From positions 900,018 through 964,017 of the forward strand of contig NZ_JACHZB010000001.1 of the NCBI RefSeq assembly GCF_014193255.1: a stretch of 64,000 nt of DNA, given 5' to 3'. Within the stretch, counting starts at the first letter, position 1. Every line of letters starts with the position of its first letter. The position numbers were made by a program, and so were the translations under genes. Shown here piece after piece: positions 37,274 to 45,699 of the stretch. The stretch comes from Rhizobium sp. BK196. Its GTDB lineage: Bacteria; Pseudomonadota; Alphaproteobacteria; Rhizobiales; Rhizobiaceae. Under the pieces are notes generated by a model. That model was not told where the DNA came from. It did no database searches and saw only the letters and a list, made by a program, of their open reading frames with translations.

Positions 37274-39463
37274 TCAGGCCGCCTTGGTCTTAGCCCTCCG
37301 GGCGAGATGCGCCACCACATTCTCGATCATCCGCATGCCGGCATCGCCGCCGAGCGTCATGATCGATTCCGGATGGAACTGTACCGCTGCGATCGGCTCC
37401 TTGGCATGCTCGATACCCATGATCGTGCCATCCTCGCTTTCGGCGGTGATGATGAAATCCCGCGGCAGCGTCGAAGGATCGGCAAAGATCGAGTGGTAAC
37501 GGCCGACCGTGACTTCCTTGGCAAGCCCTGAGAAGACGATGCCCGGCTCCAGCACGCGAATGCGCGACGGCTTGCCATGCATCGGCAGAGCCAAATGACG
37601 AAGCTCGCCGCCATAGGCTTCCGCAAGCGCCTGCAGGCCGAGGCAGACGCCGAAGATCGGCAGGTTGCGTGCCCGCGCCTTCTTGATCGTCGCCTTGCAG
37701 TCGAAATCCTTCGGGTTGCCGGGGCCAGGCGATAGCACGACGAGATCCGGATTCAGCCGATCGAAGATTTCCTCAGACACCGGCGTGCGCACCGTCGAAA
37801 CTGTGGCGCCTGTCTGACGGAAATAGTTCGCCAGCGTGTGCACGAAACTGTCTTCATGGTCGATGAGCAGGATGTTGATGCCCTTGCCGACGGAAGCGAC
37901 GTCGCGCTGGGTCTTGCCGGAATTGCCTGTCTTGGCATCGCGGATTGCGGAAAGCATGGCAGAGGCCTTCAGTTCGGTTTCGGCTTCTTCTTCATCGGGA
38001 ATTGAGTCGTTCAGCAGCGTCGCACCGGCTCGCACTTCGGCAATGCCATCCTTGATGCGCACGGTGCGCAGCGTCAGGCCGGTATTCATGTCGCCGTTGA
38101 AGCCGACCATGCCGATCGCCCCACCATACCACGCGCGCGGGCTTTTCTCATGGGATTCGATGAAACGCATAGCCCAGAGCTTCGGTGCGCCGGTGACGGT
38201 AACTGCCCATGCGTGGCTCAAGAAGCCGTCGAAGGCATCCATATCGTCCCGCAAGCGGCCTTCGATATGGTCGACCGTGTGGATAAGACGCGAATACATT
38301 TCGATCTGGCGGCGGCCGATGACCTTGACGGAGCCTGGCTCGCAGACGCGGCTCTTATCGTTGCGGTCGACATCCGAGCACATGGTGAGCTCGGATTCGT
38401 CCTTCTTGGAATTCAGGAGCTTCAGGATCTGCTCGCTGTCGGCGATCGGATCGTCACCGCGCTTGATCGTGCCCGAGATCGGGCAAGTCTCGATGCGGCG
38501 GCCGGATACGCGCACGAACATTTCCGGCGAAGCTCCGACGAGATATTCCTGGTTTCCGAGATTGATGAAGAAGGAATAGGGCGATGGATTGATCGCCTTC
38601 AGCCGCTTGGAAATGTCCGAAGGCTTGCTTTCGCAACGCTCCATGAACTTCTGGCCGGGCACCACTTCGAACAGATCGCCCTTTCGAAAGCTCTCCTTCG
38701 CCTTGACGACGAGCTCGGCATACTCGCCCGGGCGGTGATCGCTTTTCGGCGGGATGGCATCCGTGCGGATAAACGGCTCAGCAGCAATATCGCCGGCTTT
38801 GCCTTCCGTCGTCTTGCCATCCTTGGCGAAGTCGTAACGGTCGACCCACGCCTTTGCGGCATAGTTGTCGACGACGAGAATTTCGTCCGGCAGGTAGAGT
38901 ACCATGTCCCGCTGGTCGGAAGGGCGCTCAAGCTTCAGATTGATTGCGTCGAACTGAAAGGCGAGATCGTAGCCGAAGGCACCGTAGAAGCCGAGGCTGG
39001 CATCTGCCTGTGAGTGGAAGAGATCGGTGATGGCGCGAAGCACGGTGAACACCGTCGGCATCTTCGAGCGTTCTTCCTCGGTGAAGACGCGGTCAGGCAT
39101 CTTCACCGTCAGGTCGAGCCTGCGCGCGGTCAATGCGCCAAGCTCAAGCTCGCGGACCGTCTTCAAGCGTTCGGCGACGAAACCGAGGATAACCTCGCCG
39201 CGCTCGTTATAGGCTTCGATCCAGACATTGCGGCCGAAGGAGGAAACACCGAGCGGCGGATCGACGACAGCCGTATCCCAACGCGTATAGCGGCCCGGAT
39301 ATTCGTAGTTCGACGAGAAGACGGCGCCGCGCCGCTCATCGAGCTTGTCGACATAGGACGAGACAGCATCGGCATAGGGGATGGCCCGCCTCTGCCTTGT
39401 GACGGTGATGCCGCCCTTGGTCTCGTAGATTTCCGCACCATCATCCCGCAGGATCGTTACCAT
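37274..39463 (-). CDS. trpE(G): Fused anthranilate synthase components I and II
   Basis: This 729-residue bifunctional enzyme makes anthranilate from chorismate and glutamine, the first step of tryptophan synthesis. The N-terminal TrpE half runs to about residue 520 ([15 protein letters not shown]..., [28 protein letters not shown]). The C-terminal TrpG glutamine amidotransferase half has GPGNP and the catalytic nucleophile Cys in FGVCLGLQA, and the His/Glu pair in [11 protein letters not shown]. The fusion is typical of Rhizobiaceae. It is preceded by an attenuator and leader peptide at 39508-39657. Confidence 0.97.
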   Translation of the reverse strand: MVTILRDDGAEIYETKGGITVTRQRRAIPYADAVSSYVDKLDERRGAVFSSNYEYPGRYTRWDTAVVDPPLGVSSFGRNVWIEAYNERGEVILGFVAERLKTVRELELGALTARRLDLTVKMPDRVFTEEERSKMPTVFTVLRAITDLFHSQADASLGFYGAFGYDLAFQFDAINLKLERPSDQRDMVLYLPDEILVVDNYAAKAWVDRYDFAKDGKTTEGKAGDIAAEPFIRTDAIPPKSDHRPGEYAELVVKAKESFRKGDLFEVVPGQKFMERCESKPSDISKRLKAINPSPYSFFINLGNQEYLVGASPEMFVRVSGRRIETCPISGTIKRGDDPIADSEQILKLLNSKKDESELTMCSDVDRNDKSRVCEPGSVKVIGRRQIEMYSRLIHTVDHIEGRLRDDMDAFDGFLSHAWAVTVTGAPKLWAMRFIESHEKSPRAWYGGAIGMVGFNGDMNTGLTLRTVRIKDGIAEVRAGATLLNDSIPDEEEAETELKASAMLSAIRDAKTGNSGKTQRDVASVGKGINILLIDHEDSFVHTLANYFRQTGATVSTVRTPVSEEIFDRLNPDLVVLSPGPGNPKDFDCKATIKKARARNLPIFGVCLGLQALAEAYGGELRHLALPMHGKPSRIRVLEPGIVFSGLAKEVTVGRYHSIFADPSTLPRDFIITAESEDGTIMGIEHAKEPIAAVQFHPESIMTLGGDAGMRMIENVVAHLARRAKTKAA

Positions 39464-39507
39464 AGTTCCACTCCGTTATCGGGCCCGGACGAAAGGCGGC
39501 CTTGAAA

Positions 39508-39537
39508 CAAAAAAGCCGCCTCGAAGTTTCGGGCGGC
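39508..39537 (-). terminator. trpE(G) attenuator terminator
   Basis: On the minus strand GCCGCC (39537-39532) pairs with GGCGGC (39520-39515), followed by TTTTTTG. It lies between the Trp leader and the trpE(G) start, as in the S. meliloti trp attenuator. Confidence 0.9.
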
Positions 39538-39575
39538 TCGTTCGTCGTCTTTGGACACGATTGGTCGAGGCCGCC

Positions 39576-39620
39576 TCAGCGAGCCCACCACCAAACTGCA
39601 ATGTTCAAGGACTTCTTCAT
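39576..39620 (-). CDS. trpL: Tryptophan leader peptide of trpE(G)
   Basis: A 14-codon frame reading MKKSLNIAVWWWAR, with three consecutive Trp codons, followed by an attenuator hairpin and trpE(G). The S. meliloti leader peptide is also 14 residues and ends in WWWAR. The frame is too short for ordinary gene finders. In S. meliloti the attenuated leader RNA and peptide are reported to act in trans; whether that holds here is open. Confidence 0.92.
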   Translation of the reverse strand: MKKSLNIAVWWWAR

Positions 39621-39628
39621 GGGCGAAA

Positions 39629-39657
39629 TTGTTAGCCTGAGATGAAGCCAAGCGCAA
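39629..39657 (-). promoter_or_regulatory. Promoter of the trp leader
   Basis: On the minus strand TTGCGC, 17 bases and TAACAA give sigma-70 spacing. Eight bases separate the -10 from the leader ATG, so the RNA would start at or next to the ATG and the leader would be leaderless. Confidence 0.65.
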
Positions 39658-39674
39658 GGGGCCATTCGCGCACG

Positions 39675-39721
39675 AAAAAGGGCGACCCGAAAGCCGCCCC
39701 TACCCCAGCCTTGAAAGGCTG
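39675..39721 (-). terminator. Terminator of the TonB receptor gene
   Basis: On the minus strand GGGCGGC (39699-39693) pairs with GTCGCCC (39686-39680), followed by TTTTTCG. A second 7-base hairpin (CAGCCTT/AAGGCTG) at 39706-39721 lies just before it. Together they end the receptor transcript before the trp promoter. Confidence 0.75.
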
Positions 39722-39729
39722 ATTTGCAG

Positions 39730-41964
39730 TTAGAAAGTCTTGGTGACCGAGATCTTGAAGGTACGTCCCGGCTCCGTGTACCACTCCTTCGGCTGTGACG
39801 CCGTGGGCGAACTCAAATTAACGTCACGAACTGCCAGCGCGCTGTAATATTCCTGATCGAAGATATTATAGATACCGCCCTGGACGCGCAGACCCTTGAC
39901 CTGCTCAGGTGTCCACCATGCCGTCAGATCGACGATACCGTAACCCGGCGCATTAAAGGAATTCGGGGCATTGCCGTTGCTGGGCATCTGTGCCGAGAGC
40001 GTGGAGGAAAGATCGAAACCATACTGATCGTTGCTCCATCCGCCACCGACGATTGCCTTGAACGGCGCGACTGAGCGCAGCCGCTCATGCGTGTCATTAT
40101 TACGGCCGTAGGTGTATGCCAGCGAGGTATGAAGGCTGATACCATTGTCGAAGGTCTTGATCACATTCGCTTCAAGGCCGGAGATCGTGGCAGACGAGAC
40201 GTTGAGGTAATTAAATTCCGTGAAGTTGGCTACGGGATTGAAATTCTGCTGTGTATCGATGAAGTTCTGGTAGCGAGTATGGAACGCGGCCACTCGCCCC
40301 TGCAGACCGCCGGTGTCGAAATTCGCACCGATCTCGACGCCACGGCCGATTTCCGGCTCAAGATTCGGATTACCAAGCTGTGCGTAGCGGCCGTTCGGAT
40401 TGTAGAAGCGGCTATAGAGTTCGTCTACGGTCGGAGCTCGGAAGCCAACGGCAAACTGAGCGTAAAGCTGGACGTCGGGCGTCAGGTCGTATGTCGCAAG
40501 CAGCTTCGGCGACATGGCAGCCTCCGTCCGATCGCGAAGATCGCCGAAGCGCGCGAGGCCGGTGTTGGTTGCGAAACCGCCACCAGTCGACGGATTGTAA
40601 TTGAACCAGTCAAAACGGAAGCCCGGCGTCAGCGCGAAGCCGGTATTGCCGATCTCGATCTTGTCTTCGAAAGTCAGGGCAAGGTTCTGACTGTCGACAT
40701 TGGGCACTTCCGCCTGATTGTTCAGCGATGGGCACGTGGTCGGTGTCGGGCAAAGGGCCGAACTATACTGCGTCCACTGCGACACGCCGACGTCAAGACC
40801 GATACGAACGGAGTGGTTGAGACCAGAATATTCAAAATCCTTGGTCGCGGTGCCACTGAAGCCCCAGGTTTCGTTTTCGATCTCATTGTTACGGCCGTAG
40901 GCAACATTGGCGGCCGTTCGGCCCTGGCTGCCGGCCTCCTTCTTCAAATCAAGCCAATAGAGCGTCGCCCGAGCACTGCTGAAGAAGGCATCGGAAGACT
41001 GCGCTTCATAATCATAATCGAGCGAGACACGATCGCGGTCGCGCAATTCGCGGCCGTCGAAATTGTTGATCATGTATGTGCGGCCAAAGCCTTGCTGTTC
41101 CCGAAGATCGGTCTTCAGATCGCGCCGGAAACGCTCAGCCGTCAGGCCGATGCGATGGCCGCCTTCGAGGTCCTGGCGCAGCTTGAAGAGCAGATTGTTC
41201 TGATCGAAATCAGCCGGATCCGCCTCGGTGCGCAAGCGGCCATAGCTGTCGTTATCGCCCTTGTTGTCGCGCTCGTGGCCCTTGCGATAAGAACCCTGAA
41301 AAAGGATCGACGTGTTGCCGACCTTTTTAGCAGCGGCAGCGGAGCCGGAAATGCTGCGATCTTCGCTGTCAGAGGTCGACTTGACGATCGCGCCCCAGTC
41401 GCGGTCTTCCGGAATAAGGTCTTCCGGTTCCAGCGTATTGAGAACGAAGGCACCACCCAGCATGCCCGAACCGCCCTTGCTCGAATCCGCGCCGCGCACG
41501 ATGTCGAGCGAGGACAGCGAGTCGAAATCGAACGTATCGCCGCCGCCATTGGCGTTGCTGGTCGCAAAAGCGCCCTGACGAGAGCTATTGGAAACATACG
41601 GGATCGGGATGCCGTCGATTGTCGTCAAGATACGCGGGCCGGAAAGGCCGCGCAGGTTGAAGCCCGCGTCTGCACGCGAATAGTTCACGGTTGCATCGAC
41701 GCTGCGGCCGATATCGTCGTAATTGGTGACCTGCTTCTGTTCCAGCTCCTTCTTGTCGATCTGCGTCGCAAGCGGGGTGTCGGCAACACTGCCGGGCGCC
41801 GCACGATTTCCTTTGACGACGATTTTCTGAAGGACGGTTGCGCCTTCGGCATTCGTGGCGGGCGTAGTCGCCGGAGCGCTCTGAGCGAAAGACTGTGAAA
41901 CGGGAAGAACAAGTGCGGCTGCTGTGCAGACCATTAGAACCGAGCGCCAATGCCGGACGATCAT
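39730..41964 (-). CDS. TonB-dependent heme/hemoglobin-type outer membrane receptor
   Basis: This 744-residue protein has a signal peptide (to about AFAQS, residue 28), a plug domain (DIGRSVDATVNYSRADAGFNLRGLSGPRILTTIDGIPIP) and a 22-strand barrel ending in aromatic F. The FRAP and NPNL boxes seen in heme receptors are both present (near residues 530-555). The segment between them has no histidine, unlike several heme receptors. It resembles the ShmR/HmuR group. A RirA-type box and promoter lie at 42073-42101. Confidence 0.9.
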   Translation of the reverse strand: MIVRHWRSVLMVCTAAALVLPVSQSFAQSAPATTPATNAEGATVLQKIVVKGNRAAPGSVADTPLATQIDKKELEQKQVTNYDDIGRSVDATVNYSRADAGFNLRGLSGPRILTTIDGIPIPYVSNSSRQGAFATSNANGGGDTFDFDSLSSLDIVRGADSSKGGSGMLGGAFVLNTLEPEDLIPEDRDWGAIVKSTSDSEDRSISGSAAAAKKVGNTSILFQGSYRKGHERDNKGDNDSYGRLRTEADPADFDQNNLLFKLRQDLEGGHRIGLTAERFRRDLKTDLREQQGFGRTYMINNFDGRELRDRDRVSLDYDYEAQSSDAFFSSARATLYWLDLKKEAGSQGRTAANVAYGRNNEIENETWGFSGTATKDFEYSGLNHSVRIGLDVGVSQWTQYSSALCPTPTTCPSLNNQAEVPNVDSQNLALTFEDKIEIGNTGFALTPGFRFDWFNYNPSTGGGFATNTGLARFGDLRDRTEAAMSPKLLATYDLTPDVQLYAQFAVGFRAPTVDELYSRFYNPNGRYAQLGNPNLEPEIGRGVEIGANFDTGGLQGRVAAFHTRYQNFIDTQQNFNPVANFTEFNYLNVSSATISGLEANVIKTFDNGISLHTSLAYTYGRNNDTHERLRSVAPFKAIVGGGWSNDQYGFDLSSTLSAQMPSNGNAPNSFNAPGYGIVDLTAWWTPEQVKGLRVQGGIYNIFDQEYYSALAVRDVNLSSPTASQPKEWYTEPGRTFKISVTKTF

Positions 41965-42072
41965 AACCTACCCTCAAATGAAAATTACCGGGCTGGCTGT
42001 CGTGGCGTGTCAGACGCTCGAGGGGCTGGCTAGGCTTGCGAACGACGGCGGAGATTTCCGCCTTCCTTTTGC

Positions 42073-42101
42073 CGCATAAAAAACATGAGTTTTTTTGTCA
42101 A
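42073..42101 (-). promoter_or_regulatory. Promoter with RirA-like iron-responsive operator
   Basis: TGA-N9-TCA (42086-42100) matches the iron-responsive operator bound by RirA in Rhizobium. It overlaps a -35 TTGACA on the minus strand (42096-42101), which is followed after 17 bases by TATGCG (42073-42078). Repression in iron-replete cells is the expected outcome. Confidence 0.65.
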
Positions 42102-42225
42102 TATATTTCTACGACTTATATTGAATAGGTCCGTCAAGTTTTAAGGATCTCAGGAAACGTTGCGCAATTGCAACGAATCCGCCGTTCTTGCGTTTCCCTT
42201 CCGCTCGATCAACGGGAAACGACGT

Positions 42226-43158
42226 GTGAGAGAATTTCGGAAGATGGCGGTCATTCTGGCCGCACTCGCCCTGCTCCCCGGCGCAAGACTGCCCCGAACC
42301 GGCCCCGTGCCTCAGGCAAAGCCGGAAGCAGTAACCGAAGCGCCTGCGGCCCCTCAGCCCGAAAAGAAACCGGAAATCGAAGAAGCCCCCGGGCCTCGGC
42401 CTGAGGCTGCGCCCAAACAAAAGCCCGAAACGCCGCCGGCTTCAGAGGTTCCGACGCCGCAGCCCAAACCTGGCGAAGCCCCTGCCACCCAGCCCAGCGG
42501 AAAGGATGAATTACCCCCTGCTCCGCCGGAAGATCAGGTGCCATCGAAACCGAAGGAACAGACACTTGAGGAACAGCATCTAACCATCGAGCCCGAAAGC
42601 GATACCGACCATGCCGAATGTACCAAAGAGCTGCAGAGCCTCGGCGTCGTCTTCCGGGAAACGCCTCGCATCGACGATGGCAACGGATGCGGCATCGACA
42701 AACCGATCATCGTCTCCGAGGCCTTGCCAGGCATCAAACTGAAGCCTGAAGCAACACTCCGCTGCCCGGCGGCACTGGCGCTGGCGCGATGGATGAAGGG
42801 AAGCGTCATTCCTGCAGCCTCGGTCGCCTTGCCGGAAAGCGGCGGCATCACCGCCATCAATCAGGCCTCCGCCTACATCTGCCGGCTACGGAACAGCGTT
42901 GAGGCCGGCAAGATTTCGGAACATGCACGCGGTAATGCCATCGATATCGCAAGTTTCAGCTTCGAGAAGGGCGAGGATATCGCCGTCCGCTCACGCCGCG
43001 AAGATTCGACGCTAACTGGGGCATTCCAGCGCACGGTGAGCGCCGCAGGCTGCCTCTATTTCACGACAGTGCTCGATCCCGAGAGCGATGCTGCCCACGA
43101 GACTCACTTTCATCTCGATGTCATCGAGAGAAAGGGCGGCTTTCGATATTGCCACTAA
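42226..43158 (+). CDS. Extensin-family protein with proline-rich linker
   Basis: This 310-residue protein has a short hydrophobic N-terminus (MAVILAALALLPGA), a 100-residue Pro/Glu/Lys-rich linker (KPEAVTEAPAAPQPEKKPEIEE), and a C-terminal extensin-like domain. That domain has CTKELQSLGVVFRETP, GCGIDKPIIV and a final AHETHFHLDVIERKGGFRYCH, with conserved His and Cys (probably a disulfide). Such proteins are exported and thought to act on the cell wall. The GTG at 42226 has GGGAAA upstream; ATG 42244 and a TTG at 42160 are alternatives. Confidence 0.82.
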   Translation: MREFRKMAVILAALALLPGARLPRTGPVPQAKPEAVTEAPAAPQPEKKPEIEEAPGPRPEAAPKQKPETPPASEVPTPQPKPGEAPATQPSGKDELPPAPPEDQVPSKPKEQTLEEQHLTIEPESDTDHAECTKELQSLGVVFRETPRIDDGNGCGIDKPIIVSEALPGIKLKPEATLRCPAALALARWMKGSVIPAASVALPESGGITAINQASAYICRLRNSVEAGKISEHARGNAIDIASFSFEKGEDIAVRSRREDSTLTGAFQRTVSAAGCLYFTTVLDPESDAAHETHFHLDVIERKGGFRYCH

Positions 43159-43242
43159 ATTCGGCCGAAAGATCAAAAGCTTGGTCGCAAAACCGGTATC
43201 CAGTTGCGAAAGCCTTGAATCGGACTGTGAAGTGACCGCCGC

Positions 43243-44922
43243 CTAAAACAACCCTTCGATATAACCCTGGTCATTGAGGTAAATCCGCTCTGCCGAGGGC
43301 GATTTCGGCAGACCGGGCATGGTCATGATCTCGCCGGTGATGACCACCACGAAACCGGCGCCGGCCGAGAGGCGCACCTCGCGCACCGATACGATATGCC
43401 CTTCGGGCGCGCCGCGCAGGTTGGGGTCGGTGGAGAAGGAATATTGTGTCTTCGCCATGCAGACCGGCAGCTTGCCGTAGCCCTGCTCCTCCCAGGCCGC
43501 GAGCTGGTCGCGCACCGCCTTGTCAGCAGTCACCTCCCCGGCGTGGTAGATTTTCGAAGCGACGATCTCGATCTTTTCGATGAGCGGCAGATCATCGCCA
43601 TAGAGCGGCTCGAACTTCGCCTGTCCGGATTCGGCTAGCTCCACCACCTTATAGGCAAGATCCTCGATGCCTTCAGACCCTTCCGCCCAGTGACGGCAGA
43701 GGATGGCTTCCGCGCCGTGACGCGCGACGAAATCTTTGACGGCAGCGATTTCCGCATCTGTATCAGACGTGAAATGGTTGACCGCGACCACAACGGGCAC
43801 GCCGAACCGGCGCACATTGGCAATGTGTCGGCCGAGATTGGAACAGCCGCGAACCAGCGCCTGAACATTCTCCGTGCCGAGATCGTCCTTCTTCACGCCG
43901 CCGTTCATCTTTAGCGCCCGGACGGTCGCGACGATCACCGCAGCACTCGGCTTCAACCCCGCCTTGCGGCACTTGATGTCAAAGAATTTCTCGGCCCCGA
44001 GATCTGCCCCGAAGCCCGCTTCCGTCACGACATATTCGCCGAGTTTCAGCGCCGTCTTCGTCGCAATCACCGAATTGCAGCCATGGGCGATATTGGCGAA
44101 AGGCCCTCCATGCACGAAGGCCGGATTGTTTTCCAGCGTCTGCACGAGGTTCGGCTGCATGGCATCCTTCAGGAGCACGGCCATGGCACCGTCCGCCTTG
44201 AGGTCGCGGGCATAGACCGGCGTCTTGTCGAAGCGGTAACCGATGATGATATCGCCAAGGCGACGCTCCAAATCCTTGAGATCGTTCGCGAGGCAAAGGA
44301 TCGCCATGACTTCGGACGCGACGGTAATATCGAAGCCGTTCTGCCTCGGGAAACCGTTGGAAACGCCGCCAAGCGAGGAAACCATGCTGCGCAGCGCCCT
44401 GTCGTTCATATCCATTACGCGCCGCCACGTAATGCGACGCAGGTCGATGTTCTCTTCGTTGCCCCAGTAGATGTGATTGTCGATCATCGCCGCGAGCAGA
44501 TTATGCGCCGAGGTAATCGCGTGGAAATCGCCGGTGAAATGCAGGTTGATGTCTTCCATGGGCACGACCTGGGCATATCCGCCGCCTGCCGCCCCGCCCT
44601 TCACACCAAAGCAGGGACCGAGCGAAGCCTCGCGCACGCAGACGATCGCCTTCTTGCCGATGCGGTTCAGCCCGTCGCCAAGACCGACGGTGGTCGTCGT
44701 CTTGCCCTCGCCCGCCGGCGTCGGGTTGATCGCGGTAACAAGGATCAGCTTGCCGTCCTTCTTGCCCTCCTGGGCGGCGATGAACTCGGCGCTGATCTTC
44801 GCCTTGTCGTGACCGTAGGGAACGAGCTGCTCCGGCGGGATGCCGAGCTTGGCGCCGATCTCGAAAATCGGCTTCTTTGTTGCCTCACGCGCAATTTCGA
44901 TATCGGATTTGATGGCAGCCAT
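43243..44922 (-). CDS. fhs: Formate-tetrahydrofolate ligase
   Basis: The 559-residue enzyme joins formate to tetrahydrofolate with ATP in one-carbon metabolism. Motifs are the P-loop-like [25 protein letters not shown], the folate-region [43 protein letters not shown], the ammonia-site [21 protein letters not shown] and C-terminal [21 protein letters not shown]. Length matches the family. It is convergent with the extensin gene. A shared regulator was not seen. Confidence 0.96.
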   Translation of the reverse strand: MAAIKSDIEIAREATKKPIFEIGAKLGIPPEQLVPYGHDKAKISAEFIAAQEGKKDGKLILVTAINPTPAGEGKTTTTVGLGDGLNRIGKKAIVCVREASLGPCFGVKGGAAGGGYAQVVPMEDINLHFTGDFHAITSAHNLLAAMIDNHIYWGNEENIDLRRITWRRVMDMNDRALRSMVSSLGGVSNGFPRQNGFDITVASEVMAILCLANDLKDLERRLGDIIIGYRFDKTPVYARDLKADGAMAVLLKDAMQPNLVQTLENNPAFVHGGPFANIAHGCNSVIATKTALKLGEYVVTEAGFGADLGAEKFFDIKCRKAGLKPSAAVIVATVRALKMNGGVKKDDLGTENVQALVRGCSNLGRHIANVRRFGVPVVVAVNHFTSDTDAEIAAVKDFVARHGAEAILCRHWAEGSEGIEDLAYKVVELAESGQAKFEPLYGDDLPLIEKIEIVASKIYHAGEVTADKAVRDQLAAWEEQGYGKLPVCMAKTQYSFSTDPNLRGAPEGHIVSVREVRLSAGAGFVVVITGEIMTMPGLPKSPSAERIYLNDQGYIEGLF

Positions 44923-45096
44923 GGATCATGTTCCCGTTTTCTCTGCGCGCCCGATTTCTCTATGCGCGATGGACTCGGCGCTCATTTCAATCGGATAGCG
45001 AAATATGCCCAAACTGTGAATAGCGCCGCGCCTTGCCCTGCGGCTATTCCATTGTTTATTAGAGGTCAGCGATTCTGAGACTTACGGGAGTACACC

Positions 45097-45624
45097 GTGA
45101 AATCACTCGAACTTTTGGTCGAGCGCATCATCCTTTCCAGCCGTTGGCTGCTGGTGGTCTTCTATATCGGCCTTGTACTCGCCTTGGCCGTCTATGCCGT
45201 GTCCTTCGCTTTCAAGTTCCTGAAGGTCGCGGGAAGCGTGTTCGAACTCGGCGAGGCCGAAATGATCCTCGCCATGCTCGGTCTCATCGACGCGGCACTC
45301 GTCGCAAGCCTCATCGTCATGGTGATGATCTCCGGCTATGAAAACTTCGTCAGCCGTTTTGACGAAGCGGAAAAGGAAGGCGAGGTCTCCTTCCTCGGCA
45401 AGCTCGATTCCGGCAGCCTGAAGATCAAGGTCGCCTCGTCGATCGTCGCCATCTCCTCCATCCATCTGCTGCAGGTCTTCCTCAACGTCAATCAATATGA
45501 CGACGGCAAGATCATGTGGCTGACCCTCATGCATCTCGCCTTCGTCGTCTCGGCGCTCATGCTCGGTTTCCTCGAGAAGCTGATGAGTGTGACCTCGAAG
45601 AACGACCTGAAGGATAAAGGGTAA
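45097..45624 (+). CDS. UPF0114 (YqhA-like) inner membrane protein
   Basis: The 175-residue product has three or four transmembrane helices and the UPF0114/TIGR00645 pattern: a start with VERIILSSRWLLVVFYIGLVLALAVYA, then a helix-turn with GYENFVSRFD and a C-terminal VVSALMLGFLEKLM. Function is unknown; ion-channel-like roles have been suggested for relatives. The GTG/ATG start at 45097 follows GGGAG. Confidence 0.88.
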   Translation: MKSLELLVERIILSSRWLLVVFYIGLVLALAVYAVSFAFKFLKVAGSVFELGEAEMILAMLGLIDAALVASLIVMVMISGYENFVSRFDEAEKEGEVSFLGKLDSGSLKIKVASSIVAISSIHLLQVFLNVNQYDDGKIMWLTLMHLAFVVSALMLGFLEKLMSVTSKNDLKDKG

Positions 45625-45699
45625 AGCGGCAAGAGCCGGAAGCACTGGTGCGCAGCAGAAGGGCGTGTTGTTCCAGCCTCTCTTTTTCGAATCTCAACA

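Noticed and set aside
40087-41898. 603-codon plus-strand frame opposite the TonB receptor
   Set aside because: It is an antisense shadow of the receptor gene in GC-rich DNA and has no recognisable domain or ribosome site.
43159-43242. Repeat-like text between the extensin gene and fhs
   Set aside because: It recalls known rhizobial repeats but I see no paired arms or second copy in the window.
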